37,780 nt of DNA from Chloroflexota bacterium (GTDB taxonomy: Bacteria; Chloroflexota; Limnocylindria; Limnocylindrales; CSP1-4), in NCBI GenBank assembly GCA_003158295.1, contig PMIP01000011.1:8609-46388 (forward strand), given 5' to 3'. The position numbers were made by a program, and so were the translations under genes. Position 1 is the stretch's first letter. The number at the start of each line of letters is the position of its first letter. Below the pieces are notes generated by a model. That model was not told the DNA's origin and did no database searches. It saw only the letters and a list, made by a program, of their open reading frames with translations. Below are positions 1 through 8,995 of this stretch, one piece after another.

Positions 1-149
1 GTCCCCGGGTCGACGTTGATGTAGGGGTCGAGCTTCAGGACGGAGACGGCGAGACCGCGAGCCTTGAGGAGCCGTCCGACGCTGGCAGCGGTGATGCCCT
101 TCCCGAGAGAGGAGGTGACGCCTCCGGTCACAAAGACATACTTCGCCAT
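1..149 (-). CDS. pyrG: CTP synthase, N-terminal part (cut by window edge)
   Basis: The minus strand from an ATG at 149 reads [20 protein letters not shown] and continues in frame to base 1. This is the hallmark N-terminus of CTP synthase, including the P-loop-like G-G-V-x-S-x-L-G-K-G motif of the amidoligase domain. The family makes CTP from UTP, ATP and glutamine in the cytoplasm. Only about 49 of the usual ~540 residues are inside the window. An in-frame ATG nine bases upstream (158) is less likely: the GGAGG ribosome site lies 9 bases before the 149 start but only 2 before 158. The adjacent sugar genes are divergent and appear functionally unrelated. Confidence 0.9.
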   Translation of the reverse strand, partial: MAKYVFVTGGVTSSLGKGITAASVGRLLKARGLAVSVLKLDPYINVDPG

Positions 150-178
150 CGCGCGCATTTCCTCCGGGGGTTTTTCCA

Positions 179-207
179 ATTCTACGCATGACCCGGCTTC
201 CCCGCAA
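179..207 (-). promoter_or_regulatory. Putative sigma70-type promoter of pyrG
   Basis: On the minus strand a TTGCGG box (202-207) and a TAGAAT box (179-184) are separated by 17 bases. This places a start of transcription near 172, about 23 bases before the pyrG ATG with its GGAGG site. The -10 match is good and the -35 match is moderate. This is inferred from sequence only. Confidence 0.45.
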
Positions 208-367
208 ACCGCCCTTCCCAGACCGGGCGCCGCGGAAGACCCCGGGGGCCGTTCGGCGCCTTCAGGCCTCGCCTGTACACGCGCCGTACCTGCGCCGGTG
301 GTTCCGAACTGAGAGGCAGAGAAATCGTGCATTCCGGCGCCCCATTCGAGTCCGGCAATGGTTATGC

Positions 368-381
368 TGCATTCGATTGCA
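368..381. promoter_or_regulatory. Putative LacI-type operator upstream of GH51
   Basis: TGCATTCGATTGCA is a 12/14 palindrome centred on CG, the usual centre of LacI-family operators. It lies 47 bases upstream of the GH51 start, just after a possible TATGCT -10 box (363-368). It shares the pattern NGCATNCGNNTGCN with the two stronger palindromes near 9197-9210 and 16091-16104. It is the most diverged of the three sites, so the call is tentative. Confidence 0.4.
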
Positions 382-428
382 GGCATCTGGGCACGGCGCC
401 CGGGCGGCGTGCACCAGGAGGAGGCTGC

Positions 429-1952
429 ATGGTCGAAGCTTCAATAGAGATCGGCGCCGATCCCATCGGGCGCATCTCGCCCCGCCTCTACGGGACTCTC
501 GCCGAGCACCTCGGACGCTGCTGTTACGACGGCCTGTGGGTCGGACCTTCGTCGCAGATCCCCAACGTAGAGGGGTTTCGCGAGGACGCTGTGGAAGCCC
601 TCCGCGATCTGCCGATGCCGCTGGCCAGGTGGCCCGGAGGCTGCTATGCCGACAACTACCACTGGCGGAAGGGGATCGGCAGCGCGGCCGAGCGACCCGT
701 GACTCTCGGCACCTCCTGCGGACTCTCCGTGGCCGACAGCAACGCCCTCGGAACGCACGAGTTCCTGCGCTTCTGCGAACTCGCCGGCGTAGAGCCGTAC
801 TTCGCCGGGAACGTTGGGAGCGGGTCCGTTCAGGAGCTGTGCGACTGGGTCGAGTACGTCAACTCCGACGTCGACACGTCCCTGGCCCGGGAGCGTGCGA
901 CCAACGGCTGCCCGGGTCCGGGGCATGTTCGGCTGTGGGGTGTGGGCAACGAGACCTGGGGCTGCGGGGGCAATTTCGACGCGGCCGCTTACGCCCAGGA
1001 GTACCTCCGCTACGCGACCATGCTCCGGCGGATCGATCAAGACATCGAGCTCGTGGCCGTGGGCCAGGAGGACGACCCGCTACCCGAGTCGGGCCTCGAT
1101 CCGGAGTGGAATGCAAGGTTCCTGGCGGCACTCGGGCCCAACGTCGGCCTGGTCGACCATCTGTCGGTTCACCGGTACTGGGTCCACGGAGGCCCCGAGA
1201 CGGATTTCGATGAGGCGGACTACTACGCGCTCCTGGCCGAGGCCGAGGCCACGGAGGCGCTGATCGAGCGTACGGTTCGGACGATCGCGGCAATTGCCCC
1301 GCCATCTCGTCGCATCGGCATCGCGCTCGACGAGTGGGGCGTATGGCATCCGGAGGCCCGAGACTGGGGACCTGGCAACGTGCCTCGCCGTACCCCTGCC
1401 ACGTTCGAGCAAGCGGGAACGCTCAGGGACGCACTAGCGGCCGCCGTGGCGCTGGAGGTCTTCCACCGGCAGTGCTCCGTGCTCTCGATGGCGAACCTGG
1501 CCCAGACCGTCAACGTCCTTCATGCCCTTCTGGTCACCGATGGGGCCGCGTGCGTGAAGACACCTACGTACCACGCCTTCTCCCTCCACAGCCCACACAT
1601 CGGTGCGCAGGCTCATGGCACACAGATCGCGACCGACATCACGCTGCCAACCGGCCACGCCGCGGTTAGTGCCACCGCCTCGAGGTCCGAGCGGGGAGCG
1701 GCGGTGACCGTCGTCAACCGCCACTTCGACCGAGCGATCGCCACAGGCGTGCACGTCGCCGACATGGCGGTGGAACGGGCACGCGTTCTTGCCGCGGATG
1801 CCGCCAACGCCGTGAACAGCCCACAGATTCCGGATCGCGTAGCCCCTCGACCTCTTGAGGTAATTCGAACGCCGGAGGGTGAGTTCACGTTCACTCTCCC
1901 GGCCCACTCGATGGCGACGATAGAGTTCCGCGCAGCCCGAGGGGTGCCATGA
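429..1952 (+). CDS. abfA: GH51 alpha-L-arabinofuranosidase, intracellular
   Basis: Predicted 507-residue glycoside hydrolase family 51 enzyme that removes terminal alpha-L-arabinofuranosyl groups from arabinoxylan or arabinan oligosaccharides. The N-terminus ([20 protein letters not shown]) and the L-A-R-W-P-G-G-C motif are typical of the family. The acid/base glutamate is in G-N-E-T-W-G (about E175) and the nucleophile glutamate in D-E-W-G-V-W-H (about E302). A beta-sandwich C-terminal part follows, and the length is normal. There is no signal peptide, so it acts in the cytoplasm on imported oligosaccharides. The start at 429 was chosen because it has an AGGAGG site 7 bases upstream and matches the family N-terminus. 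The longer frame beginning at 327 adds 34 residues unlike the family. The LacI gene follows closely, suggesting co-transcription. Confidence 0.93.
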   Translation: MVEASIEIGADPIGRISPRLYGTLAEHLGRCCYDGLWVGPSSQIPNVEGFREDAVEALRDLPMPLARWPGGCYADNYHWRKGIGSAAERPVTLGTSCGLSVADSNALGTHEFLRFCELAGVEPYFAGNVGSGSVQELCDWVEYVNSDVDTSLARERATNGCPGPGHVRLWGVGNETWGCGGNFDAAAYAQEYLRYATMLRRIDQDIELVAVGQEDDPLPESGLDPEWNARFLAALGPNVGLVDHLSVHRYWVHGGPETDFDEADYYALLAEAEATEALIERTVRTIAAIAPPSRRIGIALDEWGVWHPEARDWGPGNVPRRTPATFEQAGTLRDALAAAVALEVFHRQCSVLSMANLAQTVNVLHALLVTDGAACVKTPTYHAFSLHSPHIGAQAHGTQIATDITLPTGHAAVSATASRSERGAAVTVVNRHFDRAIATGVHVADMAVERARVLAADAANAVNSPQIPDRVAPRPLEVIRTPEGEFTFTLPAHSMATIEFRAARGVP

Positions 1953-1963
1953 CGTGCCATGAC
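1944..1963 (+). repeat. 10-bp tandem duplication at the GH51/lacI junction
   Basis: The ten bases GTGCCATGAC occur twice in direct tandem. The first copy contains the GH51 stop codon overlapping an ATG (ATGA, 1949-1952). The second contains the lacI start at 1959. If one copy is removed in thought, the lacI ATG falls exactly on a 4-base ATGA overlap with the GH51 stop, in the lacI frame. Confidence 0.8.
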
Positions 1964-3293
1964 GTATCAGGACCCGACCTGGACCGCGGTCAAGGCCAGG
2001 TTCTTGCCTACAGACCTGTGGAATCCGGGGTGGAACATGCGGGGCGATGAGTTGGAACCGGGCACCGGGGCAACGGACAACGCTTCTCCGGTCCGGCGCA
2101 AGCGCACCTCACGCACGGCGGACGATGGCCACGGATTGGCACCCAGGGCTCGGGGCGCCGAGAACGTGAGCCGCGGTGGGCGGCCGGTCCAGCTGGCGCG
2201 GCCGGCCACGATGCAGGACATAGCCGACGCCGTCGGAGTCTCCCAGAGCACGGTGTCGAGAGTCCTGGCCGGCGCGCCGATGCCCGTGCCGATCAGTCCG
2301 GCCACCCGCCAGCAGGTCCTGGACATGGCCCGCCAGATGCACTATCGGCCGAATCCACTGGCTCGCGGCCTGCGGGGCGCCAGGACGATGCTCCTCGGAG
2401 TCATTGTCCGCGAGATCACGGACCCGTTCTTCGCCGGCGCCATCGACGCGATTTCGGTGGAGGCAAGCAGGCACGGCTACAACGTCGTCCTGGGCCACGC
2501 CCACGGCCGGACGGACGAAGCCATCGCTCTCCGAGCAGTGTTGGAGACACGGCATTGCGACGCCATTCTTCTCGTCGGCGACACCAGCGACCAACCGCTG
2601 CTGCTGGAGGACCTGCACGAGGCCAATATCACGGTCGTCGGTATGTGGCAGGGATCTGCCGCATTGCCCGGCATCTCGACCGTCAACGTCGACAACCGAT
2701 TGGGGATCCGGCGCCTGATCGACCACCTCGTTGGACTCGGGCATCGATCGTTCGGGTTCATCGGCGGCTCGTTCTCCTTCGCCGGAGGACGCCCGCTCGG
2801 AGACATCCGGGAACGCAAGCTTGCCTTCCTGGAAAGCCTGTCCGAGCACGGCATCGAGGTCCCGCCCGAGTACTGCCGGGACGCCAAGAACAACTTCGCC
2901 GGCGGAGCAAGCGAATTCGAGGCCCTCATGGCCTTGCCCAATCCTCCCACCGCCATCCTGGCGTCCACGGACGTCCTGGCGATCGGAGCGTTGCGAGCCG
3001 CTCACCGTCTCGGGCTGGGCGTGCCCGGTGACGTTTCCATCGTGGGCTTCGACGACTTACCGTTCGCCGAGCACACCACGCCGCCCCTGACGACGGTTCG
3101 GCATCCGATCTCCGAGATGGCCGCGGTCGCGGTGCGCGCGGCGATCAACGAAGTATCGGGCAAGCCCTCTCCGATCGTCGAGTGCCTCGAGCCGACACTG
3201 ATCGTCCGGGAGTCTTCAGGCCCGGCGCCGTCCCTGCGCCAGGAGCCGAACGGGATTGAGGCCACCGCGGCCGGCGAGGTCGTGCCGGCCTAG
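1959..3293 (+). CDS. LacI-family transcriptional regulator
   Basis: DNA-binding regulator of up to 444 residues. A helix-turn-helix (TMQDIADAVGVSQSTVSRVL, about residues 84-103) is followed by the hinge Y-R-P-N-P-L-A-R-G-L and a periplasmic-binding-protein-like sugar sensor domain ending with G-F-D-D-L-P-F-A-E. The family usually represses sugar genes and is released by a sugar. Its place next to the arabinofuranosidase and convergent to a sugar-transport/GH3 operon suggests a pentose or xylo-oligosaccharide signal, which is inference. The N-terminal 70-80 residues before the HTH are unusually long and basic. Other starts are GTG 2166 (HTH preceded by ~15 residues, the usual layout) and ATG 2211. 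The ATG at 1959 is supported by the junction duplication but has no ideal ribosome site. Confidence 0.9.
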   Translation: MTYQDPTWTAVKARFLPTDLWNPGWNMRGDELEPGTGATDNASPVRRKRTSRTADDGHGLAPRARGAENVSRGGRPVQLARPATMQDIADAVGVSQSTVSRVLAGAPMPVPISPATRQQVLDMARQMHYRPNPLARGLRGARTMLLGVIVREITDPFFAGAIDAISVEASRHGYNVVLGHAHGRTDEAIALRAVLETRHCDAILLVGDTSDQPLLLEDLHEANITVVGMWQGSAALPGISTVNVDNRLGIRRLIDHLVGLGHRSFGFIGGSFSFAGGRPLGDIRERKLAFLESLSEHGIEVPPEYCRDAKNNFAGGASEFEALMALPNPPTAILASTDVLAIGALRAAHRLGLGVPGDVSIVGFDDLPFAEHTTPPLTTVRHPISEMAAVAVRAAINEVSGKPSPIVECLEPTLIVRESSGPAPSLRQEPNGIEATAAGEVVPA

Positions 3294-3337
3294 CAGCCGG
3301 CGTGGCCTGGAGGCTTCCCCGCGCGGGATGACCGCGG

Positions 3338-5677
3338 CTACTCCACGACCACCTTGGTGAAGTAGCGGCTGCGACGGACGCCGGCCACGGCTTCGCCTGT
3401 GATCTCGATCTGCGCCTTGCAGGGCAGGTCGACCGACGAGGAGCCGGCCATGATCGTGACCAGCCCCGGTTCGATCACGAGACTGCCGTCCACGCCCGTG
3501 AAGGCCAGCTGCTCGGCTGCCAGCCCAAACCGGACCCTTCGGGCCTCGCCTGCGGCCAGGTGGACTCGCTTGAACCCCCGTAGCTCCTTGACCGGTCGAG
3601 TGACGCTCGCTTCCTCGTCCCGAACGTACAGCTGCACGACCTCATCACCGGCCCTGTCACCGACGTTGGCGACCTCGACGCTCGCCTCGAACTCACCACG
3701 CACATCCACGCTCCCGCGATCCAACCGCAGATCGCGTACCTCGAACCGGGTGTACGACAGCCCAAAGCCGAACGGCCAGAGAGGCTCGTTGGATCCGTCG
3801 ACGTAAGGCCCCTTCCAGGTCGAGTGGCCTCCCGACGGCTTGTGACCGTAGTAGATGGGGATCTGACCGACAGAGCGCGGAACCGTGATGGGGAGCTTGC
3901 CGCCGGGGTTCGTGACACCGAAGAGCACGTCGGCCAGCGCCTCGGGACCTTCTTCTCCGGGAACCCAGGCGTGGACGACGGCGGCCACGGACGAGGCCTC
4001 CGATTCGATCGCCAGCGGTCGTCCTGCGACGAGGACCAGCACGACAGGCGTCCCTGTCGCGATGACGGCCGCTACGAGCTCCCCCTGGCGGCCGGGGAGG
4101 CCAATGTCCATGCGATCGCGACCCTCTCCGCAGGTGCAGTCTTCGGTCAAGCCCGATTTCTCGCCGACCACCACGATCGCTACGTCGGCACCCATGGCCG
4201 CGTCGACCGCAGCCCTGATTCCTTCGTCATCCCCATCCTTGATTCCACAGCCCGGGGCGAAGCGTACCTCTGTCGAGTCGCCCAGCCGATGGCGGATGGC
4301 GTCCAGCATCGTCGCCGCACCCGCAAGCTCGTCCTCGACCTTGAACCCCTCCGGCAGCTTCGAGCCGAAGCCGCCCATCTCAATGAGCGCCTCGATGTGG
4401 ACTGCGTGCGCGTAGTCCCCGATCAGATTCCGGGCGCTATCGGCACTGGGCCCGATGACGGCTACGGAGCGCAGGCCCGGGCGCAGCGGAAGGATCCCGC
4501 TATTGGAGAGCAAGACCATGGATTGGCGGGCCATCTCTCGGGCGAGGGCCCGGTCGTCGGCGGACGGCAGGCCGGCTTCTTCCGGATCGACGTAGGGGTT
4601 CTCGAAGAGGCCCAGCTCGAACTTGGCTCGGAGAACGCGCGCCACAGCCGCATCGACAGTCGCCTCCGACACGCGACCGGATGAGACGGCCTCGGCCAGA
4701 GGGCCGGAGAAGAAGCGGTAGGTCGGCAGTTCGACGTCAAGGCCCGCCTCGAGCGCCAGTGCGGCGGCGGTTGGGCGGTCACCCGTCATCCCATGGGAAT
4801 TGATTATCTCGTCGACTCCCATGTAGTCCGAGACGACGGTCCCGCCGAAGCCCCAGCGATCACGCAGCACCTCCGTGAAGAGGAACCGAGAGGCCACGCA
4901 GGGCATGCCGTCGACGTCGTCATAGGCATGCATCACTGAACCCATGCCGGCGTCGCGAACGGCAGCCTCGAACGGGAAGAGGAAATAGTCCGCCAGCTCG
5001 CGGGGGCCGATGTGCACCGGAGCGTGGTTCAGGCCACCCTCGGGCAGGCCGTGGCCGACCATGTGCTTGCCGGTGGCAATGACTCCCCGCTTGGTGCCGT
5101 CGGTCTCCTGCAGGCCGCGAACGTAGGCGGCTCCGCACTCCGCGACGAGATACGTATCTTCGCCGAATGTCTCCTCGACCCGGCCCCAGCGCGGATCGCG
5201 AGTGATGTCGAGGATCGGCGCGAGAGCCTGGTGCGCGCCGGCCGCTCGGAGTTCACGCCCCAGCCGCTCCGCCATCGCCCGGACAAGGTCCGGATCCCAG
5301 GTCGCCGCCTGGCCGATGGACTGCGGGAAGCAAACCGACTCACGGGCCAGCAGTCCGTGCAGGCATTCCTCGTGGATGATGGCCGGGATCCCCAACCGGG
5401 TCCGCTCGACGAGGAATTGTTGGATCTCGTTGGCGAGCTCCGCCACACCTCGCTGGGGAAGGTTGGTGACTCCGGCAACCCGGCTGATCTGACCGATGCC
5501 GAGGGCGAGGCGTTCGCCTGCTTTTGTCTCGTCGAACGCCTCGCGACTCAGGATTTCGTAACCCCAGTACGAGCCCAGCTGAGCGAGCCGCTCCTCGAGC
5601 GTCATCCGCCCGAGGAGATCGGCTACTCGCTCATCTATGTTCGCATTGGCGTCCCGATAGGGGGCGTCTGCGGCCAA
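3338..5677 (-). CDS. GH3 beta-glycosidase (beta-xylosidase/beta-glucosidase)
   Basis: Glycoside hydrolase family 3 enzyme of 779 residues. The N-terminal pattern R-V-A-D-L-L-G-R-M-T-L-E-E-R begins the TIM-barrel domain, with K-H-M-V-G-H-G and the nucleophile aspartate in V-V-S-D-Y-M-G (about D284). The alpha/beta sandwich and a C-terminal fibronectin-III-like domain follow (pattern G-D-E-V-V-Q-L-Y-V-R-D near the end). No signal peptide is seen, so it is probably cytoplasmic and acts on imported oligosaccharides; context favours xylo-oligosaccharides, but glucosides cannot be excluded. The start is TTG at 5677, four bases after the stop of the upstream permease, because the first ATG (codon 25) would cut into the conserved N-terminus. 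It is the last gene of the transporter operon. Confidence 0.9.
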   Translation of the reverse strand: MAADAPYRDANANIDERVADLLGRMTLEERLAQLGSYWGYEILSREAFDETKAGERLALGIGQISRVAGVTNLPQRGVAELANEIQQFLVERTRLGIPAIIHEECLHGLLARESVCFPQSIGQAATWDPDLVRAMAERLGRELRAAGAHQALAPILDITRDPRWGRVEETFGEDTYLVAECGAAYVRGLQETDGTKRGVIATGKHMVGHGLPEGGLNHAPVHIGPRELADYFLFPFEAAVRDAGMGSVMHAYDDVDGMPCVASRFLFTEVLRDRWGFGGTVVSDYMGVDEIINSHGMTGDRPTAAALALEAGLDVELPTYRFFSGPLAEAVSSGRVSEATVDAAVARVLRAKFELGLFENPYVDPEEAGLPSADDRALAREMARQSMVLLSNSGILPLRPGLRSVAVIGPSADSARNLIGDYAHAVHIEALIEMGGFGSKLPEGFKVEDELAGAATMLDAIRHRLGDSTEVRFAPGCGIKDGDDEGIRAAVDAAMGADVAIVVVGEKSGLTEDCTCGEGRDRMDIGLPGRQGELVAAVIATGTPVVLVLVAGRPLAIESEASSVAAVVHAWVPGEEGPEALADVLFGVTNPGGKLPITVPRSVGQIPIYYGHKPSGGHSTWKGPYVDGSNEPLWPFGFGLSYTRFEVRDLRLDRGSVDVRGEFEASVEVANVGDRAGDEVVQLYVRDEEASVTRPVKELRGFKRVHLAAGEARRVRFGLAAEQLAFTGVDGSLVIEPGLVTIMAGSSSVDLPCKAQIEITGEAVAGVRRSRYFTKVVVE

Positions 5678-5681
5678 TACC

Positions 5682-6587
5682 CTAACCCTTGACCGATCCG
5701 GCAGTCAGACCGCCGACGATCTGGCGCTCCGCCAGGCCGTAGAAGATGATCGCGGGCATGATCGCGCAGACCGTGAAGGCAAGGATGCGGGCCTGGTCAG
5801 AAACGTACAGACCTGAGAAGTTCATGACACCGAGCGGAAGGGTCCATTGATCCTGGCCGCCCAGAAGAATCAGCGGCAGCATGAACGCATTCCATGTGCC
5901 GACGATGGCCAGAACGCTCACAGTCGCGAGGGCGGGCCGTGCCAGCGGCAGCAACACGCGCCAGAAGAAGCCGAACGTGCTGCAGCCATCGATCTTCGCC
6001 GCGTCCTCGAGTTCCACCGGGATGCTTCTGAAGAAGGGCCGGAGGATGATGATCGTCAACGGCAGTCCAAACGCGGCCTGAGGTAGGGCCACGCCGAGAA
6101 GGTTCTCGCTCAGACCGATCTGCTTGACCAGGATGTACAGGGGCAGGATCGCCACGGCCGACGGGAAGAGCAATCCGAGCGTGAACAGCGTATAGAAGAT
6201 CTCGCGACCGCGGAACACCATCCGCGCAAAGACGAAGGCCGCGAGGGACGCCAGGCCGACGGTCAACCCGACGGCAACCACGGCGATTATCAAGCTGTTC
6301 GCGAACTCTCTCCAGAAGGTCGCGGCGTCTGCCCCAAACACGACGTCCGTGTAGTTGGACAAGACCCATGGAGCGGGGATAAGGGCCAGTGGATCGCCGA
6401 GGAGCTGGCCGTTGCTCTTGAACCCGCCGAGTACCGCATACACGATTGGGATGAGGATCACACCGGCTACGACGATGAGGATCACGTAGCGGACGATGCT
6501 CAGGAAGTTCCGACGGACGAGCTTGAGCCTCTGTCCGCCGATGGCGCTGACTGAAGTGGTCGTACTTGTGGACGTGGTGGTCGTCAT
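5682..6587 (-). CDS. Sugar ABC transporter permease, MalG type (CUT1)
   Basis: Inner-membrane subunit of a carbohydrate ABC transporter, 301 residues with six predicted membrane spans. The cytoplasmic loop that contacts the ATPase is visible as E-L-E-D-A-A-K-I-D-G-C, followed by F-F-W-R-V-L-L-P-L-A-R-P, typical of the MalG branch. The ATG at 6587 is preferred over a frame from 6629 because it lies four bases after the stop of the partner permease and avoids overlap. The N-terminal ~25 residues are an odd Thr/Ser-rich stretch. It pairs with the next permease and the binding lipoprotein. No ATP-hydrolysing subunit is encoded nearby, so a shared MsmK/MalK-type ATPase elsewhere is likely. Confidence 0.93.
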   Translation of the reverse strand: MTTTTSTSTTTSVSAIGGQRLKLVRRNFLSIVRYVILIVVAGVILIPIVYAVLGGFKSNGQLLGDPLALIPAPWVLSNYTDVVFGADAATFWREFANSLIIAVVAVGLTVGLASLAAFVFARMVFRGREIFYTLFTLGLLFPSAVAILPLYILVKQIGLSENLLGVALPQAAFGLPLTIIILRPFFRSIPVELEDAAKIDGCSTFGFFWRVLLPLARPALATVSVLAIVGTWNAFMLPLILLGGQDQWTLPLGVMNFSGLYVSDQARILAFTVCAIMPAIIFYGLAERQIVGGLTAGSVKG

Positions 6588-6591
6588 CGCA

Positions 6592-7533
6592 CTACCCGTT
6601 GAATGCCGTGACTGCGCCCTCGACGTCACGCTGCAGCACGAAACGCTGGTAAGCGAGCGCCAGGACGAGGGCGAAGAGGAACAGGATCACTGCGAGAGCG
6701 CTTCCATACCCCATCTGTTGATTCGTGAAGCCAGCCTTGAACATGGCTATGGCCATGGTATTCGAAGCGCCAAGAGGACCGCCCTTGGTCATGACCCAGA
6801 TCATGTCGAACAGCTGCAACGCTCCGATCATCGAGAGGAAGACGGAGACTCGCAGGGTCGGGCCGAGAAGGGGCAGAGTGATGTGACGGAACGCTTGCCA
6901 GCGACCTGCTCCATCGATGAGGGCCGCTTCCTCGATCTCGCGAGGGATGCCCTGCAAGCCGGCCAGCAGCAGGATCATGTGAAAACCGAAGTACTTCCAC
7001 GAGATGATGACGAACAACGTGATCATCACGAAGCCCGGGTCGCCGAGCCAGTCCTGTATCAGGCCACCCAAACCCAGGCTACTAAAGCCGGAATCAATGA
7101 GCGCCCCCGGCCGCAGCAGCAGCGAGAAGACGACGCCGGTGATGGCCTCCGATAGGACGTAGGGCAGGAAGAAGATCACCCTGAATACCGTCCGGCCCCT
7201 GAATCGCCGGTTCAAGAGGACCGCGAGCGAGAGTGAGAACGGGATCTGGAGCGTTAGCGAGAGCACGATGATCAAGAAGTTGTTCGACACCGCGGTCCTG
7301 AAAGTGTCGCTACCAAGTGCCGTCGCGTAGTTCCTCAGCCCAACGAAGTTGTCGAGCGGCTGCAACCCGTTCCATTTGTAGAGGCTGTAGTGGGCAGCCT
7401 GAATGACCGGGACCAGGACGAACAGAAGGTAGAGAGCCAGGGCCGGCAATAGGAACAGGGAGATCGTCACCCATTTGGTCGGTACTCTGAACCCGACCCG
7501 TGGCCGGGCACCCGTTGCGCTCGTTGCGCTCAT
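6592..7533 (-). CDS. Sugar ABC transporter permease, MalF type (CUT1)
   Basis: Partner permease of 313 residues with six predicted spans. The EAA loop reads E-I-E-E-A-A-L-I-D-G-A-G-R-W-Q-A-F followed by I-T-L-P-L-L-G-P, diagnostic for the MalF/UgpA-like group. The ATG at 7533 has an AGAGGA site about 6 bases upstream; an in-frame GTG at 7548 overlaps that site and is less likely. Together with the MalG-type permease and the lipoprotein it forms a CUT1 importer, probably for xylo- or arabino-oligosaccharides given the GH51 and GH3 neighbours (inference). Confidence 0.93.
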   Translation of the reverse strand: MSATSATGARPRVGFRVPTKWVTISLFLLPALALYLLFVLVPVIQAAHYSLYKWNGLQPLDNFVGLRNYATALGSDTFRTAVSNNFLIIVLSLTLQIPFSLSLAVLLNRRFRGRTVFRVIFFLPYVLSEAITGVVFSLLLRPGALIDSGFSSLGLGGLIQDWLGDPGFVMITLFVIISWKYFGFHMILLLAGLQGIPREIEEAALIDGAGRWQAFRHITLPLLGPTLRVSVFLSMIGALQLFDMIWVMTKGGPLGASNTMAIAMFKAGFTNQQMGYGSALAVILFLFALVLALAYQRFVLQRDVEGAVTAFNG

Positions 7534-7564
7534 CGCCGTTCCTCTCACCTCACCCGGGGGAATC

Positions 7565-7593
7565 GAGCGGGCCGGCAGTTGGCCGGCCCGCTC
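7565..7593 (-). terminator. Intercistronic hairpin between binding-protein and permease genes
   Basis: A perfect 12-bp stem (GAGCGGGCCGGC) with a 5-base loop lies in the gap between the binding-protein stop and the first permease. The minus-strand transcript has no U-run after it, so a full intrinsic terminator is unlikely. Such hairpins in binding-protein/permease gaps are known to stabilise the upstream message or to allow partial termination, giving more binding protein than permease. A matching hairpin sits at the same place in the xylose operon. Confidence 0.6.
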
Positions 7594-7633
7594 TTCATTG
7601 GTGTCCTAACGGTGGACTAAGCCTTGCGATGAC

Positions 7634-8995
7634 CTACTGGGCAGCAGCCGCGGTGGTGATTGCTGCGCAGACCTTCGCCGGGGTGGATGCGCCTTCGAAC
7701 AAAGCGACAGTCGCCTCGTTGATCGCCGTGCCCATGGCCGGAGAGGTCGCCTGGTCGAGATAGAGCTGCATGAAGGTAGCCTTACCACGGCCGGCCAGAA
7801 CGAGCTGGAGGTTCGCATCCGTGACAGCGCTCTCGGTGCCGATGACCGGCGAGAGGGCGGTGGCCGGACTCGAAGCGTTGAGCTTGGTCGCGTTGTAAAC
7901 GCTGCTGAAGAACTTGAGGAAGTCAATGGCTTCCGGCGGCGCGTTCTTTCCGACCGCGATGCCGTTGCCGCCGCCAACTCCGTCAGTCGCAGCGCCCTTG
8001 CCGCCAGCAACCGTCGGGAACGGGAACCAACCGAGATCGGCTCCGATGCCCTTCTTGTTGGTGGCGTCGTTCGCCTCGGTGCCTGGGGCCCACTGGCCCA
8101 TCACTTCCATGGCAGCCTGGGCGTTGCCAACAGCGGCAGCCTCGTTGTCGTAGGTAGCGCTCTTGTAGCCGGGCTGATAGGGATTGAGGGCGTTGAGCTT
8201 GACAACCTGGTCGCCGGCCGCCGTGCAGGCGTCAGTGTTCCAGTTGCCGGAGCTGATCATCGTCCGGAGCGCATCGCCGCCGCCAATGCGGAGGAGGAGG
8301 TACGTCCAGAGGTGCATGGAGGGCCACATGTCCTTGCCCGCGATGGCGAGCGGGACGATGCCAGCGGCCTTGAGCTTGGAGACGTCGGCAAGGAAGTCAT
8401 CCCAGGTCGCGGGCGGAGCGGAGATGCCGGCCTTGGTGAACAGCGCCTTGTTGTACCAGACGCCGATCATTCCCATATCCCACGGGACGCCGTACTGGTG
8501 GAAGACGCCGCTCTTGTCCGTGAGGCCGTAGATGCTCATGGCGCCCTTGTTGACCGTGTCAGCCCATGGCGCCACGGCGGCGGTGATGTCCTGGAGCATG
8601 CCGGCATCGGCCTGAGCCTGCATGATGCCGCCACCCCACGACTGGAAGAGGTCAGGCGACGTGCCCGACTGCATCGTGGTCGCGAGCTTGGTCTTGAAGG
8701 CCTCGTTCTCGAGGACCGTGATGTTGATCTTGACGTTCGGATGGGCCGCTACGTAAGCGTCCGCGATCCCCTGGAAGATCGACTTGCCCGGTTCGCCAGT
8801 GGTGATGTGCCACCACTCGATGGTCACAGCCTTGGGCGTCGGGGTCGGCGTGGCGACGGCCGGCGCGGGCGTCACGGCCGGCGCGGGCGTCGCGGCCGGC
8901 GCGGGCGTCGGCGATGCGGCGGTCGATGAGCATGCACTGGCGACCAGCGCGAGGATGGCGGCTCCAGCCAGGAACCGCGTCGGGATCAATTTCAC
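7634..8995 (-). CDS. Sugar-binding lipoprotein of CUT1 ABC transporter
   Basis: Extracytoplasmic solute-binding protein, family 1, 453 residues. The N-terminus is a lipoprotein signal (A-L-V-A-S-A-C, cleavage before Cys22), followed by a Pro/Ala/Thr linker that places the domain away from the membrane. The mature domain begins V-T-I-E-W-W-H and has the typical P-D-L-F-Q-S-W-G and G-V-P-W-D-M-G-M-I-G-V-W-Y-N-K motifs of oligosaccharide binders. The start is GTG at 8995 with an AAGGAG site 8 bases before it. It is the first gene of an operon with two permeases and GH3. A promoter with an embedded palindrome lies about 190 bases upstream. The exact ligand cannot be read from sequence. Confidence 0.92.
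   Translation of the reverse strand: MKLIPTRFLAGAAILALVASACSSTAASPTPAPAATPAPAVTPAPAVATPTPTPKAVTIEWWHITTGEPGKSIFQGIADAYVAAHPNVKINITVLENEAFKTKLATTMQSGTSPDLFQSWGGGIMQAQADAGMLQDITAAVAPWADTVNKGAMSIYGLTDKSGVFHQYGVPWDMGMIGVWYNKALFTKAGISAPPATWDDFLADVSKLKAAGIVPLAIAGKDMWPSMHLWTYLLLRIGGGDALRTMISSGNWNTDACTAAGDQVVKLNALNPYQPGYKSATYDNEAAAVGNAQAAMEVMGQWAPGTEANDATNKKGIGADLGWFPFPTVAGGKGAATDGVGGGNGIAVGKNAPPEAIDFLKFFSSVYNATKLNASSPATALSPVIGTESAVTDANLQLVLAGRGKATFMQLYLDQATSPAMGTAINEATVALFEGASTPAKVCAAITTAAAAQ
8858..8911 (-). repeat. 18-bp tandem repeat in lipoprotein linker
   Basis: Three near-identical 18-bp units (GGCCGGCGCGGGCGTC plus two variable bases) encode the Ala-Pro-rich linker after the lipid-modified cysteine. 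Length variation between strains would be expected from slippage. Confidence 0.75.

Noticed and set aside
188-1213. 341-codon plus frame overlapping the GH51 start
   Set aside because: Arg-rich shadow frame; the GH51 frame carries both catalytic glutamate motifs.
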